A stretch of 64,000 nucleotides of DNA from Pipra filicauda (taxonomy: Eukaryota > Chordata > Aves > Passeriformes > Pipridae): assembly GCF_003945595.2 (NCBI RefSeq), contig NW_024104347.1:434001-498000 (forward strand). Reading direction: 5' to 3'. The notes under the pieces were generated by a model. That model had not been told where the DNA came from and made no database searches. It was given only the letters and a program-made list of their open reading frames with translations. The position numbers were made by a program, and so were the translations under genes. Shown here in pieces: positions 24,226-36,000 of the stretch (position 1 is its first letter; every line of letters starts with the position of its first letter).

Positions 24226-26831
24226 AAAGTTTGTAACCTCACAACAACAACAACAAATGTTTTTCAAGAGGGTGTAGCACCTCGCTGGGCTTGCAAACAA
24301 ACCTGCACCCCTCTCCCAGCTCAGTGGTAGCAGGACACTCTCTCTAGTAGCAAAGCTCTGCAATTCTCAGACACAGCAACCCATGCACCCTGCTGCAGAC
24401 AGGGAGGTTCCTGCTTGCTTTGTGTAGCCCTCCATGCCAACCGTGACGCTTCCCGCATACTCTGCTGAGACCCAGCAAAGTGCCATCACATACGACAAAA
24501 CAACAGAATCTGCAGAAATCCCCAGAGGCGCAGCCCCGCTTCCTCTTAGCAGAAAAAGAGAAGGAAGTGGTGAAAGCATGGACACATGCTTGCACATAGA
24601 CCCTTTGAAAAAGCTAAGGCAAGGAGAGGAGCTGGCTGAGTATACCAGACATCCAAAAGCCACAAACAGGTACAGGTAAGAAAAGGCTCTGACCACCTTC
24701 AGTTGCTGCTTCAACTAACCCAGTGTAACAACCTTTATTCAACTGCAGAAGCATGAACTTCTGTCTGAACATCAGCCTGAACAAAATCATGAAATCATCC
24801 CTTTATGAAGAAATGTTGTACCTTTGTCTCATACTACTTTTCAAAGTTGGAGTTCATCCAGCCTTTTTTCTTGCGTGCCTCTGGTCTGCTCTGAAAAGAC
24901 TCAGTCCTCTGAGTCTGCAAGCCCTGCTACATTCTACATAGGGTTCTTAGCACATACTATAAAAGCAATTTGTGAACTTTAACACTCCAGCAATTTATTT
25001 CCAACAATGGCAGTTCTGACGCTGACAGGATCGCACATCACCACAAAGCAAAGCACAAGGCAGTAAATAAGACAATGGATGGTCTATAAATAAGACTGGA
25101 TTGCAGGAAGTGCCTTGAAAGACTAAACAATGTGATTAAGAAACACTGTGATATTGTCTACATTTGGTAGATGTTTCAGGAACCAGGAATAAACACAATT
25201 AAAGCATGCAGCTGGCTTGCTGGTCATTAAGAAGAGACAGACACTTACTTTTGGCTGTCTTTTACACTGTAGAGCCTTAGAGGATGCAAAGCCCTCACCA
25301 TTTCTCCCCTGACAAATCACGCACCCACCATTTCCAGATCCCACCAGTACTCCCCTCGCTGCACAAAACACTGCCTCAGCCAACCACCAGAAAAAAGTAT
25401 TTTTGGTCATCTGGTTTTTACCATGTTCAAGTCTAACAGTTTCCCAGAGGTGGTACAACATGGAAGAAGGGAGGAAAAGAGAGATTTGTTGGCAGCAATG
25501 GGCTGTTAATCCACCTTGACAGTCAATTGAAACAGACTTTGGCACCTTCTGCTCCCAAACTCACAGTGATGCTGTTTCCCATCTCCTCAGCAGTGCAATC
25601 CTTGGTAATCTCAGTCTGCTGTCATTTTGGTATTAAACCACCTGCAGCTATCTGACTTAATGCCTGACCAACAGGTTTCTCCCTGCATTCTTTGGCTTGG
25701 CACTCCATCCTTGGCAGCAGGGATGCTGGAAGCCTCTGCCAGGGCCTGAGTTTACTGGCCACAACACAAAAGGGCAGCAGCAGCAGCTCCTGCCAGACAA
25801 ACTTGACTGAGGATAGCTTCAGATGAGTAAGCCCTTATTTTCAACAAGTTTTATTTCCCCCCATCATGTTTCTTCTACAGTTTTAATGAAAAAAAATCAT
25901 CTGTAGGCCACACACCTAACGAGATAGAAGGAAGACCTATAAAAAACAGAGAATCCACCTAGTGCATGGGCAAAGAGTTTCTTTTGACTAGGAAGACAGG
26001 GAATCAGTCTGAAGCATTGTCATCTCTCACTGCAAGAGGCAAAGAAAAGTTATCTTGCAACCCAATGCCTTCCCCCTTGGAGGTTCACTAACTCCAAAGC
26101 TCACAATAAATGCTGGAGAAAAAACACTGATTCATGATCACTGGTCATAAGTACAAAAACAAAACAACATTACACAGCAATAAATTTGCAGAAAACCTCC
26201 ATTTTCCCATACAAATGAGGGCATTAACCCTCGTTTTATTTTAGTGAATTGTGGGCAATCTTAAAAAGTTACGTAGGAGGAAAGGTTTAAGAAAGAAGAG
26301 TCAAGGTAAGTTGATGGTAAGTTAATCAAATTCAGCTATGGAAAATAAGCATTTACATTCCAAAGCAAGGCACAAGAGAAGTCTGCCACAGCATGCAGAA
26401 GACAATTTCAGTGTGACTAGTTTTAACGTAGGCTAGCACAGATCTCCTACATAATTATAATTATTACTACATGTATGCTTATACAGTCATAAAACACAAA
26501 GCTAAGTGACAGATCTTTAACTAATACAAATGGGTGTACTTCCATTTTTCCCACCAGAAAACCAACTCAAAGATAAAAATGTGGTCTGAATGCTGAAAAG
26601 CAGATAAAATCATTACTTACTTTCTGTTTCTCTGTGGACATCTTAGTCAAATGTGCTGACTTTTTCTGTCTTAGTTCATAATCTTATGAATCCAATGTAG
26701 GATCCAAAAGATAATTTAGTTTCCTTCTACCTATGTAGCAATGCCAGAAGCAAATATTCTTTTTGGGTTTTTTAAGGCCAAAATAGATGTTTAGCTGTCA
26801 TCACAAAATTATTATTGCAAAGAAAATTCTG

Positions 26832-26889
26832 CAATTCAAAATTACCTACTATTCATATAGGTGCTGACAATTCAAAATTACCTACTATT
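26832..26889. repeat. Direct repeat, 22 bp, period 36
   Basis: CAATTCAAAATTACCTACTA plus TT occurs at 26832-26853 and again at 26868-26889, identical, separated by 14 bp. It looks like a recent local duplication. Confidence 0.9.
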
Positions 26890-27809
26890 TATGCCAGTGG
26901 TACACAGTGTGCTAGACACTGCCCACTAAAATAAGGAAGGCACACACCCTGGTGTGATATGCTTCCAATTTAGTAAGCAATTTTCATTACATGAATGAAG
27001 AACTAGAACTGATTTCAATAGCTTTTCGTTATGCCAGCAGCAGGCAAGCAGTAAAAAGGATAGGGATGTCACTAAAGGGTCTAGTTATGGAGTTTTCTCA
27101 AGTGCAATTCCTTTTTCTCTCCCACTGGGAACTGAGAAGCACTGACATGTAAGAGCAACTTTGCAACTCATTTTTAAAATATTTATTTTCAAGGCAGAAT
27201 CTGAAGGCAAGAGGATGCATATGCAGGCACAAGTGTATGAAGGGGAGGAAAGGGTCTGAGAAAAAGGAAGGCAAATTCCCATTGTTTTCCCTAATGCATG
27301 CAAGGAGTTGTAACCAGGAGGGTGTTTAAACAACTTACATGCTCAAAAGCACACTATTTTATAATTTGAGGGACAAAACCCCCACTATCAAAACATGTCT
27401 ACCACTTGAGCACACTTTCTTCCATCATGTGGTATTGCAGAACTATGACAGATTAGCCTATTAAAGTGCAAATTTGGTGATTTATTGTTATTACCACATA
27501 TACTATATATATGCATTTCAACTATGCTATGAAGTGCTTGCAGTGGTCTACTAAGACAGAGTAACAAACAGTGAAGCTGGAGATCAAAGTATATTAGATT
27601 TAATGTAAAAATGCATCAGCACAGACATGCAACCTCTCAATTTACCTGCCTGGCTCTGAGGGATTCATTCGGCACAAAATATATTGAATTTTCCTTTTCT
27701 ACCTATGCATTGCATGGGGAAAACAGGATTTTATTCGTGTATGAAATTAGTTCTCAGTGGAAATCTTCCTTTTTCTTTTTTTTTCTTTAAACTTGTTTTG
27801 CAATTTCCT

Positions 27810-27950
27810 TGGCACTTTCCATACAAAGATCTCAAAGTACTTTAAATAATTTAAAGCTATCAGAGCACGTCTCTTAAGAAATAAACTCTATTCTTACTCT
27901 TCAGACAGAAGAAAAATGCAAAGCTAACAGGAGATATGTGACTTGCAGCT
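27810..27950 (+). repeat. Ancient amniote SINE-like relic
   Basis: Contains CTTTCCATACAAAGATCTCAAAGTACTTTA-type sequence followed after a decayed stretch by GTGACTTGCAG, the order seen in old sauropsid/amniote MIR-like repeats (..AAAGATCTCAAAGCACTTTACA..AAGTGACTTGCCC..). Confidence 0.4.
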
Positions 27951-28169
27951 CTACTAGTATATGAAAACAGAAGCCTAAAACAGCTTATTTCTTCTTTTAC
28001 AGAAGAGATGTAATATTCAAAGAGCAGGCCAGGTCATTTCATGAGCAGCTTGAGTAAGAAAATTAATGATCAAAAAGCAACCGAAGGAACACCAAGTGCA
28101 CTTGAGAATTTAATAAAACAAAGCACGTGCTTCTCCTTCCTGGACAAAAGGCAGCATACATAGGAATCA

Positions 28170-28450
28170 CCTGGAGCTGGCACAGATTTCCCCCCCACCT
28201 CGCCCTGCCCCCCTCACAGGCAGATTTTTCCATAGCGTTTCCTCAAGGCGAAGGGAAGTGAGGGCAATAATGGTGACAGGACAAAGCAGGGCACAGCAGG
28301 TGCTGGCAGGGAGCTGAGCCCTCAGCTGGGCATGCAGGGTCCCACAGCAGGAGGAGAGGCACGGGTCCCTCCGCTCAGCACCTTACGTAAGTAACCACTT
28401 CTTGTCAAACCTCATCAGCTTCCTCCCCTCAGCTCCTGCGGCCCCAGCAA
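28170..28450. other. GC-rich block with a TTACGTAA palindrome
   Basis: About 280 bp of GC-rich sequence in AT-rich surroundings, beginning with a C-rich run at 28190. At 28383-28390 it has TTACGTAA, the consensus site of PAR-bZIP/NFIL3 factors, which also gives a splice-donor-like TAC|GTAAG on both strands. Candidate enhancer or alternative ELMO1 5' exon; function is inference. Confidence 0.35.
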
Positions 28451-29841
28451 ACAGAAACTAAGTGGCAAGTTCAGCTGGAAGGTCCCTCGGGGACCAAGTC
28501 TGATTAACGATTTTAGAAAGATAATCCACTGCTGGATTAATATCCCCCAAGAGAGTTATTTTTGGAGTTAAACTGCATGACTGAACAGCTGAGTCTAAGG
28601 AGATGTAAACATGCTCTACCATCTCTGCAAGAAATAAAAACAGGGCACAGAAGCCAGGGGGCTGGATGTACACTTTGTGTACATAAAAAGGCTTTCATGC
28701 TGCCTTTTTCCCTTTTGTTGCCCGTTCAGCACTATTCACCCCTGAACTAGACAGAAGTCAAAGGCCCAGCAGACCCATGTCAATAAAATCTACAGATGCT
28801 CTGACACAAATGGAAGATAAAGCTGTACAGGAGCTATGAGCTGTACTCTAGTAAGAGACAGAAAAAATGCAGCGATCTCAGAGAGCAGGCAACCCAGGGG
28901 GCTGCTACCCCCTCTGCAGCAGCCACCAACACTGCAGGAAAACATGACTCTACTCAACAGACTTCCATTGTTCAGAGTGGTCCATCAGCTTCCCAACGGG
29001 ATTATTTTTTTGATGTTGAACCCTCACAACCTGCTGTTCAATAATGCATCATTAGCTCAGGAAAGTAACATTTAATAGTATTATAAAATGAACTTTGGAT
29101 CCTTCAAGTTTAAATACAATACTTTTCCTCTCCGAAATACCTGGAAACCAAATATTGGAGGAGATTTTAGGAATATGGCAGTAAAATGTACAGAACAGAA
29201 CAGTTTTTGCCACTGGTAAAGCTGTTCAGGAAGCAGAGCTAATAAACATGTGGTTGTCACCTATCTCATTCCCATATACCCATAACCTTTCTTCACAATT
29301 TCATTCTAAGCATTTTCTCTTTCCCGCAGTCGTCTTGTTCCTCTTCTTAGGAAGCATTTTATGTGATTAAGGCTGTACTGTCATTGACAGGCGAGCCCAC
29401 TCTCAAAAAAAGTACTCTTTAAAACTAGAGAGCAAAAAAGCCTTTAACGGGTGCTTCAAAAGAAAAGGTGGAAGAAAACACAATGGATTGCATGTACTGA
29501 GAATATAAGCAAGCAGACTGTCTGGTCTTGCTTCTAAAGCACATATTGAAGCATACCAGAAAAACTCAGGTACTTTAGCTTGTATTCCCCTGCTTCTAGG
29601 AAGATCATTCTCCTTTAACTAAGGAACTTTTAGTTACATGTCTATAATTCAGAAGAGGACTGAAAACTTAGTTTTCATTATTCAAGTTTTTATTTGAACC
29701 TATGTGGGAATTTAATTAACACTCATATACCATACAGAAAGATGCTCTGTTAACTAAAGACCTTTATATGTGAGGTCTTTGAACTACAGATAAGGAAAGT
29801 ATCAAACTCAAGTATTCAAAAGACAATTCCAGTTAAAAGAA

Positions 29842-29880
29842 ATTATTATTATTGTTGTTGTTGCTGCTGTTGTTGTTATA
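29842..29880. repeat. Compound trinucleotide microsatellite (ATT/GTT/GCT)
   Basis: About thirteen trinucleotides in three blocks, ATT then GTT with GCT interruptions. Confidence 0.85.
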
Positions 29881-31359
29881 ATAAACTAACTCAAAAAACA
29901 CCCAACACAAAACCAAAATGCACCAACACAACCCCCACACCAAAAGCCCAGAAGTGAAAGAGCTAAGGCTTCACAAAAAAGTGCATGATTTTTCAAAGAT
30001 GCTGAGTACCTACCTAGTATATGAAATCTGAAGACCATGGCAGGTATCAAGTATAGAAACAAAATTAAATGCTACTCTGAATACCAACATTAGAAACTAC
30101 TTAAACTTTTCACAGTTTATCAGGGCTTGCTGCTTCATTTGATGTTGTTTCTCATCACTGGGTTGTACTCCAAATGTTTCTAAACTGAAGCAAGCATCAA
30201 AAAATATCTCTTAAAATCCAGCTGAATAAAATTTTCTTTTCCTACCTCTAAGGGTAGCCTCACACAACCTGACAGGTAGGAGTGAAGTAATGGGGAAGAG
30301 ATGAAGCCTCAATTTCAGCCAGTAGTGCTGCTCTTCTTAAGAGTTGTAAGGAAAGAATTAAAGATTTCAGCATAGGAAGTTGGAGAGCAGAAAGAATGAA
30401 AGAAGGAAATTGACACAGTGAAACAACAAAATAAAGCAATGCAAAATATTACTGCTCAAGAGGATGGAGACAATTTTTTTTTTGTTTGGGGGATGAAGGG
30501 AAAGGGGTCGTGCTTTTTAATGTTTAAGCTAAGCACACTCCAAAGGAGTCAAATGTAACTGGAAAGGGAATAGGTTTATTACAGAGTAGTTGAAAATAGC
30601 TGAAAAGAAACAGAGAAAGTTCATCAAAAGTGCTGTGAATTTTGAATAAAATTCAATTAAGGATTGTAAAGAAATAACAAAAACTCGCAGTCCTCTTTTT
30701 TACTACTGGCATGATCTGGCTGTGGTACTTTGTACTTTCCTGGCATTTGTGTATGTCAGTGGGCTAGAAGGGACACACAAAAGAGCATCTTGAGTCAAGA
30801 TGGTAACACTTTACTGCCTTGCTTCAGCAGAGGCCGAATCAAGAAAATGATGACTGGCTATATCCCAAAGGAGATAACAGACACAAGAAGATAAGCTCAA
30901 AGTTAGAAAAAGCCCTAAACTTCCTGCTGGAAGGAAGATGAAGCAGCAGTATAAAAAACAAAGAGAATTTTTTACCTATCAGTGCTTACTTACAGAGGAG
31001 CTAATGGTACTGCCAGGAAGTTAGTCATCAAACGGAGGAAGAAAAGGCAACAGAGATGGTGAATGCTAGAGGAAATAACAAGTGAACTGATGGCTTAGAC
31101 AGGATGTTGAAGGCTGAAACAAACGGAATTATTTTCTAAAGTAACCATTCTGCATAGAAAAACCCCATGGAAAAGAGCCATATTGCTATTCCACAGTAAA
31201 TAAGCAGAGGCTAATGTTCATTATAAGTAAGAGAAACAGCAAAAGAAAGGGTGGATATCACAAACCTGAGGAGGGCACAAAAATTTTGAAGACACCAACC
31301 TTTTGTCAGGCACTGATACTGCTCTTCAAAGATGAGCAGTTTTGACTGTCATAATGTAA

Positions 31360-31815
31360 GAAGGATGATAAAGCTCCTAGAAAGCATCCAAAGGAGGGCC
31401 ACAAAGATGGTTAAGGGTCTAGAGGGGAATTCCTATGAGGAGCAGCTGAGGTCACTTGGCTTGTTGAGCCTGGAGGAGGCTGAGGGGAGACGTCATTATC
31501 ATAGGCAGCAGCTTCCTCACAAAGGGAAGTGGAGGGCAGGCAGTGATCTCTTCCTTCTGGGGACCAGTGACAGGGCCTCAGGGCACAGCATGAAGCTGAG
31601 TCAGGGGAGGTTTTTATGTTGGAGATTGGGAAAAGGTTCTTTGCCCTGGAACAGGCTTCCCAGGGAAGTGGTCAGCACCAAGCCTGTCTGAGTTCAAGAA
31701 GTGTTTGGGCAATGCTTTCAGGCACATGGTGTGACTCTTGGGGTGTCCTGTGCTGAGCCAGGAGTTGGACTCAATGGTCCTTGTGGGTCCCCTCCAACTC
31801 AGAACATTCTATAAC
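31360..31815 (+). mobile_element. CR1 LINE, 5'-truncated 3' end
   Basis: The sequence reads as the end of CR1 ORF2 and 3' UTR: GAAAGCATCCAAAGGAGGGC, then YEEQLRSLGLLSLEEAEG in the open frame 31332..31691, NRLPREVV near 31660, then GTTGGACTCAATGGTCCTTG and ..TCCAACTCAGAACATTCTAT. Part of the frame is still open, but with deletions. Antisense to ELMO1. Confidence 0.9.
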
Positions 31816-32919
31816 ACTACAAAAGATGACAAAAAACGAGAGAAGGAAAGAAACCACCTGTCAGAAATCTTGCAGCAGAAAGCAGCTCCATCTACAGAGG
31901 TGTTCCTACCAGCCCTGTTTCTCTTATACTTACTGCAACATCAAAACAGCTAACAGTCAAAATACCCCATGTTCTCCTGACTTCTCAGCACTATACAGTC
32001 TCTGAATCCACCCCTGCAGACTCCTAACTCTCCGCCAGCTTACACTCTCATATTCGTAAAGAATAATTTGCCCTTAACACTTGTGGACTTCACAGTGGCG
32101 GCTCTCTGGAGGAAATTCAGCAAAACAAGACAGCAAATGGAAAAGCAGTAATGGCCAAGAAAAAAAAAAAAAAAGCATGGCACAATTAATGTTAGAGACC
32201 TTGTCTATAACTAACATTTGTGGAATAATTTGAGCTATTCTGCATTAAAGAGATTGTATCTCCAAACAATATCAATTGTTGAGACTAAGCCAGCATTATA
32301 ACAGACATCATTAAACTCAGTTTGGAAACAGGAATACAGAGATATTAAGGAAACAAACATAGACACAGTCACATCCCCAAACAACTATTGTGCATATGCC
32401 CATCCTTAACACTGATGCCACTCTGCTTTGCAGAGTACTGCTCAGTCTGTGTACCTGCAAGCCTGGAACCACTGTTCTGGGGACATCCCGATGAGGCATC
32501 ACCCTCCCTTTCAATACTGACACACACCTTGGGGCCATTGTTTGTAATTCTACATCAAGAGGAACTTGCATACCTGAGAAGACACTTCAATTATACAGCC
32601 AGACTAACCATAAGATCACTGTAAGGCAAAATACAAGCAAAAAGATACTGAAGAATCCAAGTACAAGGTAAAGTTCAGGTTCACACAACCAGAACATGGA
32701 TGGTATTTTGGAGGGACGCAAGAAACCTCTTGGAAGAAACCTGACTACAAGGTATTAGCAGTGCCAACACTGCTCACCCAGCCCATTTCCAGGAGAGATT
32801 CGTCCTGCATAAAGCTTGGTAAACTGCGTTAAATGTTACACTTGGTAACAGGAGATCTGGGTAGTTTAACATGAGACTATCCCTTACTCATCTCTCTATT
32901 GCAAAACAATGAGTAGCAG

Positions 32920-33000
32920 ATGACCCTGCTTGAGCAGGTGGGTTGGACAAGATGACTTCCAGTAGCCCCTTCCAGCCTCAACCATTCTGTGATTCTCTGA
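32920..33000 (+). mobile_element. CR1 3' terminus fragment
   Basis: Contains GGTTGGACAAGATGACTTCC, CCCCTTCCAGCCTCAACCATTC and the terminal TGTGATTCTCTGA, the standard 3' end of CR1, truncated to about 80 bp. Confidence 0.88.
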
Positions 33001-36000
33001 GAGCACTGATATAATGTCCCTAAGCACTCTTGAAGTCCTAGCCTACCCATCTGTGTTTAAATATTGTGCCTTTCTGTAGTTAACTGTGCACACAATGAGC
33101 AAAAAGAGCTGCTTTGTAGCAGGTTGCCTTCTATGCCAAAATAAGATTCTCTGAGCATATTAAAACCAGCCGTTGGTTACAACTTAGGAACAATCTCTAG
33201 AACTCTTCTCAGCTGGCATCCAAGAGCACTCATTCAAAAAACACTCCAGTCTTCCATAATTTGAACTAAAATTTTAAAGATCAATAAGAAACTTTACTTC
33301 TGACAGGAAAACTACTATAAATTGCTTTTGTGTTACAGTCTAATACATGACATTCAAGCACTGGGTACAATTTGTGGTCACCCCATAATTTTACTGCACA
33401 CTTTGTTCAACATTAAAATCTGCATGGCCCAGGGAAAGAGGAAAGAGTGATGTAAACATAATCCTTTATTGGTTTGAGTCATAAGCTCTAGGGAGTCATG
33501 CAGTTTAAGCAGCGGACAACAGTTGAAAAGCTTACTGTCTCTCCCTTTTAGCAGGGACAGCAGGACAGGCAATGTGTTCACTCAGAAATTACAACCCACA
33601 TGTGAACTGAAACCCCCACTGAATCTAATTTATGCTATTATGCTGAGCTATTAAAAAAAAAAATTGGGGGGAGAGGAGAGCAGTTAACTGCAGCTAAAGC
33701 TAAGGAGAGGTGTCATGATTGTCTACTGTTCTTATTATCAGAAAAAAAGTGGAAATACTTTAACAAGAAACTTAACTCATGAAAAATACTATGTAGTTTA
33801 GTAAATATGTTTACTTCATGGCTCAGGTAAGAAGTCATCATCAATTAAAAAGTCACCGTTGTAGTACATATGATCTGTTTCTCCAAGTATCTCATAAGCA
33901 ACTATCATTTCAAAGGTGTTCTAAGACTCCTCAGATGACTGGAGCTAATACTCACTGTCAAAAGCTGACGATGGCACAGCTGTGTTTCCCCATCGCCATG
34001 CTCTGGTTGAAGCTCCTGCTCCAGCCTCGCTGGGAACATGCACAGTTATGCCAAGAATGAGCAAAACACTCACTGTTTCCAAATTGGCTAATAAACGAAC
34101 TGAGAGCTTAACCTCCCCACAATACATGCATCCAGACAAGCAACAAGCACTGAGGACTGAATTGTGCCAGCCACATTATTCTGCAAGACAACTCGTGGCA
34201 GTTTTCTTCCCAGGAGCCAGAACATCAATTGTCACCGACTGCTGCTGCAACTCAATCAACTTCTATCAAAACATCCATTCAAAATGAACCAGCACTTGCT
34301 GTGTGATGCTTTACTCTATTATCCTAAAAACAAATAGAGTGCCTCAAATATTTAATACCCTTTTGATGCCACACAGGAGTTACTGCCAAGTATTTTACCT
34401 GCTAAAAACTTACAAATGCTAACTACAGAGCAGGGAGAAGCTGGCGGCAACAGGCAAAAGGACACTATGGCTTTGCTGCATAATAACATGCATACCTCTA
34501 ACTTATTATATAGCAAAAAAAAAAATGGATCCTTGTAACTGCTTTATGTTGAAAATATTGTAATACATATACATCATCCTGGGCCACCATCCTTACATTT
34601 TCTGGTAAAATAAAATCTTTCTGCTCCAAAAAACTTTCTGAATGGCAAAGTCCAGTTCCACAGCAGATCTGGTGTCTGCTTCCCAATGTCACGGCTTTGC
34701 CTCCCTCTCCCCAGTGCAGCACTGGCACTTGTCCAGCCGGCTAGTTCAGAGAGATGAAGGGTCCAAAAACTAACCCACAAAACAAAAACAAAGACACATT
34801 TTCAGACAGATTAGCCCCTTGAATGCGTTCACCACTCACTCACCCAAGTATCAGGATCACAACAAGGAATGTGTAAGGCCAAAGATGAAAACAGGAATAT
34901 AACCTGCTCATCTTAAACCATTGTGTAAGTATGTCCAGAGACAAAAAAAAAGGATTTACTTCACCTGTGCAAAGTTCCTGGCACACAGCTGAGATTCGAT
35001 GCCATGGGGAAGAATGATGTAAAAGTATGCAATTACTACGTTCATTACGGTATGTCTCATTAACTCAATGAGCTCCTTTATAATTGTAACAGACATTAAA
35101 AGATTAAAGCATTTGGATAAAATCCAAATACATTTCCAGTGCTCTGATGATTGCCAGAGTTGGTATCTTCAGAAACACAAAGTAACACCCCTTCACCAAG
35201 TCCCCTGTGAGAGAAACCACTGTTTATCCTTTTTCCTTTCAGACTTCAGTGTTCCCAAATTAAATTTTCCCATTGCACTTGGGGGTGAGGGGTGGCAAAT
35301 CACTATTCAGTTAACTGTCTAGTTCAGTTTGACATGTCAGAACTGTTTCCAAATAAAGCTGTCAACTGAAGTTGACCATTTTGAACTTCCTAGAGGGCTA
35401 ACACCTGGCTGAAAAGTCCTTTGTGTGAAAATGGCAATAGTAAAACAAAGCCAAACACATAACTCTGTGGCAAGATCATTAGCTCTCTAATGTTCAATCA
35501 GCGAGTGCGATTTAGGTATTAATTGCTTTAAAACACAATGGAGTCCTCTTTTTGCCCTTCAGTTAAACGCTTCTACTCTACTGAAACATAGCTTTACAGG
35601 TTTGGCAGCATGGTGACAACAGCAAGCACAGAGCTTACCCACTCTCATTTTATGCTATATTAAGCAATATTCACAGGTTGTACACCGAAAGTAAAAGCAT
35701 TTCCAAAAAGCCGCAGTGCGCATCGCTACTGAAAGAATACTTCATTTTTTCTCACTGATGCAGTCCTCGAGCTGCATTCACAGAACCACAGACACAGCCC
35801 ACCAGAAGGTTTTAATCTGGAGTAAGGAGTATGATCAGGAAAGAGGCATCCCATTTCCAAAGCTGCCAGACAACCTGCCCTGTAACAAGTAAGTGGACTG
35901 CACATCTCTGAAGACCAAGACTTGAGTCCCATTTCAGTTACAGTCCCTTACACCTAACAGAGGGTTTGGCTGTTCTGTCAGAGCTGGATGCAACTTCCTT

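Larger units (their letters stand above)
23386..31359 (-). other. 5'-UTR intron or 5' flank of ELMO1, proximal part
   Basis: No coding exon recognised. It contains a 24-bp tandem duplication (24178-24225), a (CAA)n patch near 24241, a 36-bp-period duplication (26832-26889), an ancient repeat relic (27810-27950), a GC-rich block (28170-28450) and an ATT/GTT/GCT trinucleotide run (29842-29880). An alternative 5' exon is possible but not established. Confidence 0.75.

Noticed and set aside
25123..25545. 140-codon minus-strand open frame
   Set aside because: No motif recognised, no splice signals in phase, lies upstream of the ELMO1 first coding exon.
28461..28510. Possible minus-strand CR1 3' end (TTCAGCTGGAAGGTCCCTCG)
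   Set aside because: Resembles the CR1 end ..AGCTGGAAGGGACC.. but the remaining sequence does not follow the consensus; too short to call.
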